From: Desulfovibrio gilichinskyi
Lineage (GTDB): Bacteria; Desulfobacterota; Desulfovibrionia; Desulfovibrionales; Desulfovibrionaceae
NCBI RefSeq assembly: GCF_900177375.1
Contig: NZ_FWZU01000002.1
Span: 620,001 to 684,000 of the forward strand
Reading direction: 5' to 3'
Length of the DNA stretch: 64,000 bases
How positions within the stretch are numbered: the first letter of the stretch is position 1; each line of letters begins with the position of its first letter. Under the pieces are notes generated by a model that saw nothing but the letters and a program-made list of their open reading frames with translations, did no database searches and had not been told where the DNA came from. A program made the position numbers and the translations under genes. Shown here one piece after another: positions 61,335-64,000 of this stretch.

Positions 61335-61375
61335 AAAACAGCGTCCCCGGATTATCATCCGGGGACGCTGTTTTT
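61335..61375. terminator. Bidirectional terminator between the hydroxylase gene and rpe
   Basis: AAAACAGCGTCCCCGGAT (61335-61352) pairs with ATCCGGGGACGCTGTTTT (61357-61374) around TATC, with T-rich right side and A-rich left side, so it serves both convergent genes. Confidence 0.92.
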
Positions 61376-61394
61376 AATTGTTTATAAGCTGGAA

Positions 61395-62066
61395 CTATTT
61401 TCCTGCGCAGCGTTCAATAAATAATTTATGACGTTCTGCGTAAGGAGGAAACTTGAAGAAAGCTGAACCGGAAACAAGTACATCTGCTCCTGCTTCTACA
61501 AGCTCTCTACAGTTATCGATAGTTACACCGCCGTCTAGCTGGATTAGAGTGTCCGCTTTCTGCTCAGTAATCATAGCTTTTAAATCACGGACCTTATCGG
61601 TGCAGAAAGGAATATACTTCTGTCCGCCGAATCCTGGGTTAACGCTCATGATAAGAACCATATACAACTGCGGAATCAGGTATTTGATTGATTCCAGAGG
61701 AGTTGCAGGGTTGAGAGCAATTGCCGGTTTGGCTCCTGCTTCAACAATTGCTGCTACAGCTCTTTCAAGATGATTTGTAGATTCCGCGTGAATACAGATA
61801 AGATCTGCTCCGGCATCTGCAAATTCAGTAATATATCTTTCAGGCTGTTCAATCATCAGGTGGCAGTCGAAAAACAGATTGCATTCTTTACGCATGGACT
61901 TGATGACAGGCGGGCCGAAAGTTATATTCGGTACGAATTTACCGTCCATAACATCAAGGTGAGCCCATTTGAGTCCCGCTTCTTCAAGAGCTTTGAGTTC
62001 ATCGGCCAGTCTGCTGAAATCGCACGAAAGCAGTGATGGCGAAATAATGGTTTCTTTTTCAGCCAT
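61395..62066 (-). CDS. rpe: Ribulose-phosphate 3-epimerase
   Basis: The enzyme interconverts ribulose 5-phosphate and xylulose 5-phosphate in the pentose phosphate route. The 223-residue TIM barrel has SPSLLSCDFSRLADELKALE, HLDVMDGKFVPNITFGP, FDCHLMIEQPERY, MSVNPGFGGQKY and QLDGGVTIDN with the metal and catalytic residues. It overlaps the upstream ahb gene by one base (TAATG), so it is co-transcribed with the heme genes. Confidence 0.97.
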   Translation of the reverse strand: MAEKETIISPSLLSCDFSRLADELKALEEAGLKWAHLDVMDGKFVPNITFGPPVIKSMRKECNLFFDCHLMIEQPERYITEFADAGADLICIHAESTNHLERAVAAIVEAGAKPAIALNPATPLESIKYLIPQLYMVLIMSVNPGFGGQKYIPFCTDKVRDLKAMITEQKADTLIQLDGGVTIDNCRELVEAGADVLVSGSAFFKFPPYAERHKLFIERCAGK

Positions 62067-62530
62067 TAGTCCTCCTCCTTGTCATCTTCCATATTAAAAT
62101 CAACTTTGATTTTAAACATGAAACTTGCCGGAAGGTTCAGAACTTTAATTCCTGTTTTATCGGTAATAGACTGGAGGGTATTTTCGACGTCTTCAAGGTC
62201 TGTACCTATGTAAGTGAACCATATGTTGAATTCATTTTCGCGCAGATAGTTATGAGTCACGCCTTTATGTTTGTTAACTTCTGCAACGAATTCATCGATC
62301 TTCTCTTCGGGAACTTTTGCCGCGCAAAGAGTAGATTTCCAGCCGAGCTCTCTGGAACCGAAGTTTGCACCGATTCTGCGGATAACTCCGTCTTCTCTGA
62401 GCTTCGTTACACGGCTTAAGGTTTCGTCTTCGGTAATTCCTATCTGTTCGCCCACAACCGCGTAAGGGCGGGAGGCGATAGGGAATCCTGATTGGATAAT
62501 GGTAAGTATCTGCTTGTCGACTGCGTCCAT
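62066..62530 (-). CDS. ahbA/ahbB: Siroheme decarboxylase subunit (AhbA/AhbB type, Lrp-like fold)
   Basis: AhbA and AhbB form the enzyme that removes two acetate carboxyl groups of siroheme in the alternative heme pathway of sulfate reducers. The 154-residue protein has a winged-helix N-terminus (DKQILTIIQSGFPIASRPYAVV in part) and the family motifs RIGANFGSRELGWKSTL and THNYLRENEFNIWFT. Which subunit it is cannot be fixed by eye; the partner lies outside the window. It starts directly after the radical SAM gene. Confidence 0.88.
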   Translation of the reverse strand: MDAVDKQILTIIQSGFPIASRPYAVVGEQIGITEDETLSRVTKLREDGVIRRIGANFGSRELGWKSTLCAAKVPEEKIDEFVAEVNKHKGVTHNYLRENEFNIWFTYIGTDLEDVENTLQSITDKTGIKVLNLPASFMFKIKVDFNMEDDKEED

Positions 62531-63700
62531 TTAGGACTCCTTCTTAGCTTTTTTCTTTGGAGTGTATGAGCATAAAGGCTCAGGTCCGAGATAGTTCCCT
62601 TCCATGGTGGCGGCTCTAGCGCGGCATCCTCCGCAAACTTTTTCAAATTCGCAGTGTCCGCATTTACCGTCATAAGTTTCCGGGTTTCTGAGATTTAAAA
62701 ATTGTTGCGATTTACTCCAGATCTGCGGGAAAGGCGTTGTGCGCACGTTGCCGCAATCAAGCTCAAGGTAGCCGCAAGGCTGAACTTGACCTGTGTGTGA
62801 TATAAAGCAGAACCCGACTCCGCCAAGACATCCGCGGCTTACTGCGTCAAGGCCGAAATTCTCGAAATTAACCGGGATTCCGTCTTCTTTCGCACGCTGT
62901 CTCAGGATGCGGTGGTAGTGCGGGGCGCATGTTGCTTTCAACTGCATGTCAGTCGTTTTCTGGAAATCGTAGAACCAGTTCAGAACTTCTTCATACTCAT
63001 CGGAGCTGATGACCTGCTCGCCGAGTTCCGCAGCTCTGCCCATAGGGACCAGCAGGAATATATGCCATGCCGATGCGCCGAGGTCTTTGGCAAGATGGAA
63101 GATGTCTTTGAACATGTGCAGGTTATTACGGGTCACAGTTGTGTTGATCTGAAACTCAATACCTGCATCTTTAAGGAACTGTATGCCGCGCATTGAAGCA
63201 TCAAAAGCACCTTTTTCACCTCTGAATTCATCGTGATGGTCTGCAGATGCTGCATCGATTGAAATTGAACAGCGTTCAATTCCGACTTCTTTGAGGTGAA
63301 CAGCATTTTCAGCAGTAAGAAGTGTTCCGTTAGGGGCCATTACGCAACGCAAGTCTTTTGTCTTGGCGTAAGCGACCAGTTCGAACACATCTTTTCTGAG
63401 CAGAGGCTCTCCGCCTGTGAAAATGATGATTGGATTTCCAGTTTCAGGGAAAGTGTCGATGAGTGCTTTTGCTTCATCGGTTGAAAGCTCACCGGGGTAA
63501 GGTTCGGGGTGAGCTTCCGCACGGCAGTGTTTGCATGCAAGGTTGCATGAACGGGTTACTTCCCATGCAATAAGGCGCAGTGGAGGAGAACCGTCAGCAT
63601 TTGCCTGCGGGATAGGGTTTACGCCCGGATGTCCACCTGGGTGGCCTTTCGGATGCCCTGCCGGATGGCCGGCGGGGTGTGATTTATTATTTTCGCTCAT
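62531..63700 (-). CDS. ahbD: Radical SAM enzyme of alternative heme synthesis (AhbD heme synthase favoured, AhbC possible)
   Basis: The 389-residue protein has a radical SAM core with CNLACKHC (Cys52, Cys56, Cys59), FTGGEPLLRKDV and ISIDAAS, and a C-terminal SPASM-like cluster region (CGHCEFEKVCGGC). Pattern and place beside hemB point to the Ahb enzymes that turn didecarboxysiroheme into Fe-coproporphyrin (AhbC) or Fe-coproporphyrin into heme (AhbD). The WEVTRSCNLACKHCRAEAHP style fits AhbD better, from memory. Residues 8-24 carry five HP units spaced four residues apart (GHPxGHP), a likely metal-binding tail. It overlaps hemB by one base. Confidence 0.85.
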   Translation of the reverse strand: MSENNKSHPAGHPAGHPKGHPGGHPGVNPIPQANADGSPPLRLIAWEVTRSCNLACKHCRAEAHPEPYPGELSTDEAKALIDTFPETGNPIIIFTGGEPLLRKDVFELVAYAKTKDLRCVMAPNGTLLTAENAVHLKEVGIERCSISIDAASADHHDEFRGEKGAFDASMRGIQFLKDAGIEFQINTTVTRNNLHMFKDIFHLAKDLGASAWHIFLLVPMGRAAELGEQVISSDEYEEVLNWFYDFQKTTDMQLKATCAPHYHRILRQRAKEDGIPVNFENFGLDAVSRGCLGGVGFCFISHTGQVQPCGYLELDCGNVRTTPFPQIWSKSQQFLNLRNPETYDGKCGHCEFEKVCGGCRARAATMEGNYLGPEPLCSYTPKKKAKKES

Positions 63701-64000
63701 TATTTATTACCCATATATTTGAGTACGTCTTCTGTGAAGTAAGTCATAATTAAATCTGCTCCGGAACGCTTAATGCCGATGAGAGATTCCAAAACTACAG
63801 CTTTTTCATCAATCCAGCCGTTTATTGCAGCGGCTTTGATCATTGAATACTCGCCGCTGACCTGATAGGCCGCAACAGGCGTATCAAACGAGTCGCGGAC
63901 CATACGGATGACATCCTGATAAGGTCCGGCAGGTTTAACCATGATTATATCTGCGCCTTCAAGAACGTCTGCTGCTGCTTCACGAAGTCCTTCGCGTGCG
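63700..64000 (-). CDS. hemB: Porphobilinogen synthase (delta-aminolevulinate dehydratase), C-terminal part
   Basis: HemB joins two delta-aminolevulinate molecules into porphobilinogen, an early step of tetrapyrrole synthesis. Only about the last 100 residues are in the window; the gene runs past position 64000. The block [19 protein letters not shown] and the following [18 protein letters not shown] are diagnostic for the C-terminal substrate-binding region. It overlaps the radical SAM gene by one base and leads the operon hemB-ahbD-ahbA/B-rpe. Confidence 0.95.
   Translation of the reverse strand, partial: AREGLREAAADVLEGADIIMVKPAGPYQDVIRMVRDSFDTPVAAYQVSGEYSMIKAAAINGWIDEKAVVLESLIGIKRSGADLIMTYFTEDVLKYMGNK

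Overview
The window looks like a chromosome segment from a low-to-moderate GC, marine-type member of the Desulfovibrionales (Deltaproteobacteria, sulfate reducers), close to Maridesulfovibrio. This is inferred from gene content and protein style. Markers are an alternative (siroheme-dependent) heme pathway block (hemB, an AhbC/AhbD-type radical SAM enzyme, a siroheme decarboxylase subunit), a futalosine menaquinone cluster (mqnA, mqnC, mqnE, mqnD), hydrogenase maturation genes hypD and hypE, and many signalling proteins. No species assignment can be made without a search.

Layout. 1-8050: a single-domain response regulator, hypD-hypE, a degenerate EAL-domain protein, a CLC chloride transporter with CBS domains, a CheV-type coupling protein and a tRNA-dihydrouridine synthase. 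8387-13512: a tRNA cluster (Thr-TGT, Tyr-GTA, Gly-TCC, Thr-GGT) running into tuf, rpmG, tRNA-Trp, secE, nusG, rplK, rplA, then an L10-type leader and rplJ-rplL. 13811-25251: rpoB, rpoC, rpsL, rpsG, fusA. 25492-39678: the S10, spc and alpha operons in almost canonical order (rpsJ to rplQ, including secY, map, rpmJ and rpoA). tuf is missing from its common place after fusA and sits in the tRNA cluster; adk and infA are missing between secY and rpmJ.

39767-48019: a LysR regulator, the mqn genes (mqnE-mqnC-mqnA on the minus strand, mqnD divergent), two DMT-type transporters, a small zinc-ribbon-like protein, a DarP/YjgA ribosome-assembly protein and a C_GCAxxG_C_C redox-type protein. 48496-52174: an Lrp/AsnC regulator beside a bifunctional proline catabolic enzyme (PutA). 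52236-60255: a methyl-accepting chemotaxis protein with an HBM-like sensor, an Mla-type lipid transport operon (STAS-permease, ATPase, MCE protein, auxiliary lipoprotein), a PAS-GGDEF diguanylate cyclase and a DUF445 membrane protein. 60459-64000: a sterol-desaturase-like di-iron membrane protein, rpe, and the heme block, with hemB cut by the window end.

The first two thirds is translation and transcription machinery with dense operon structure; the rest is cofactor synthesis, amino-acid catabolism, envelope maintenance and signal transduction. I saw no phage, insertion sequence, CRISPR array, toxin-antitoxin pair or defence island, and nothing that qualifies as a clearly new multi-gene system. 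The most promising leads are non-coding (ribosomal operon leaders, paired repeats before the Lrp gene, a palindrome before putA) and protein oddities (an EAL domain lacking key residues, a His-Gly-Pro tail on the heme radical SAM enzyme).
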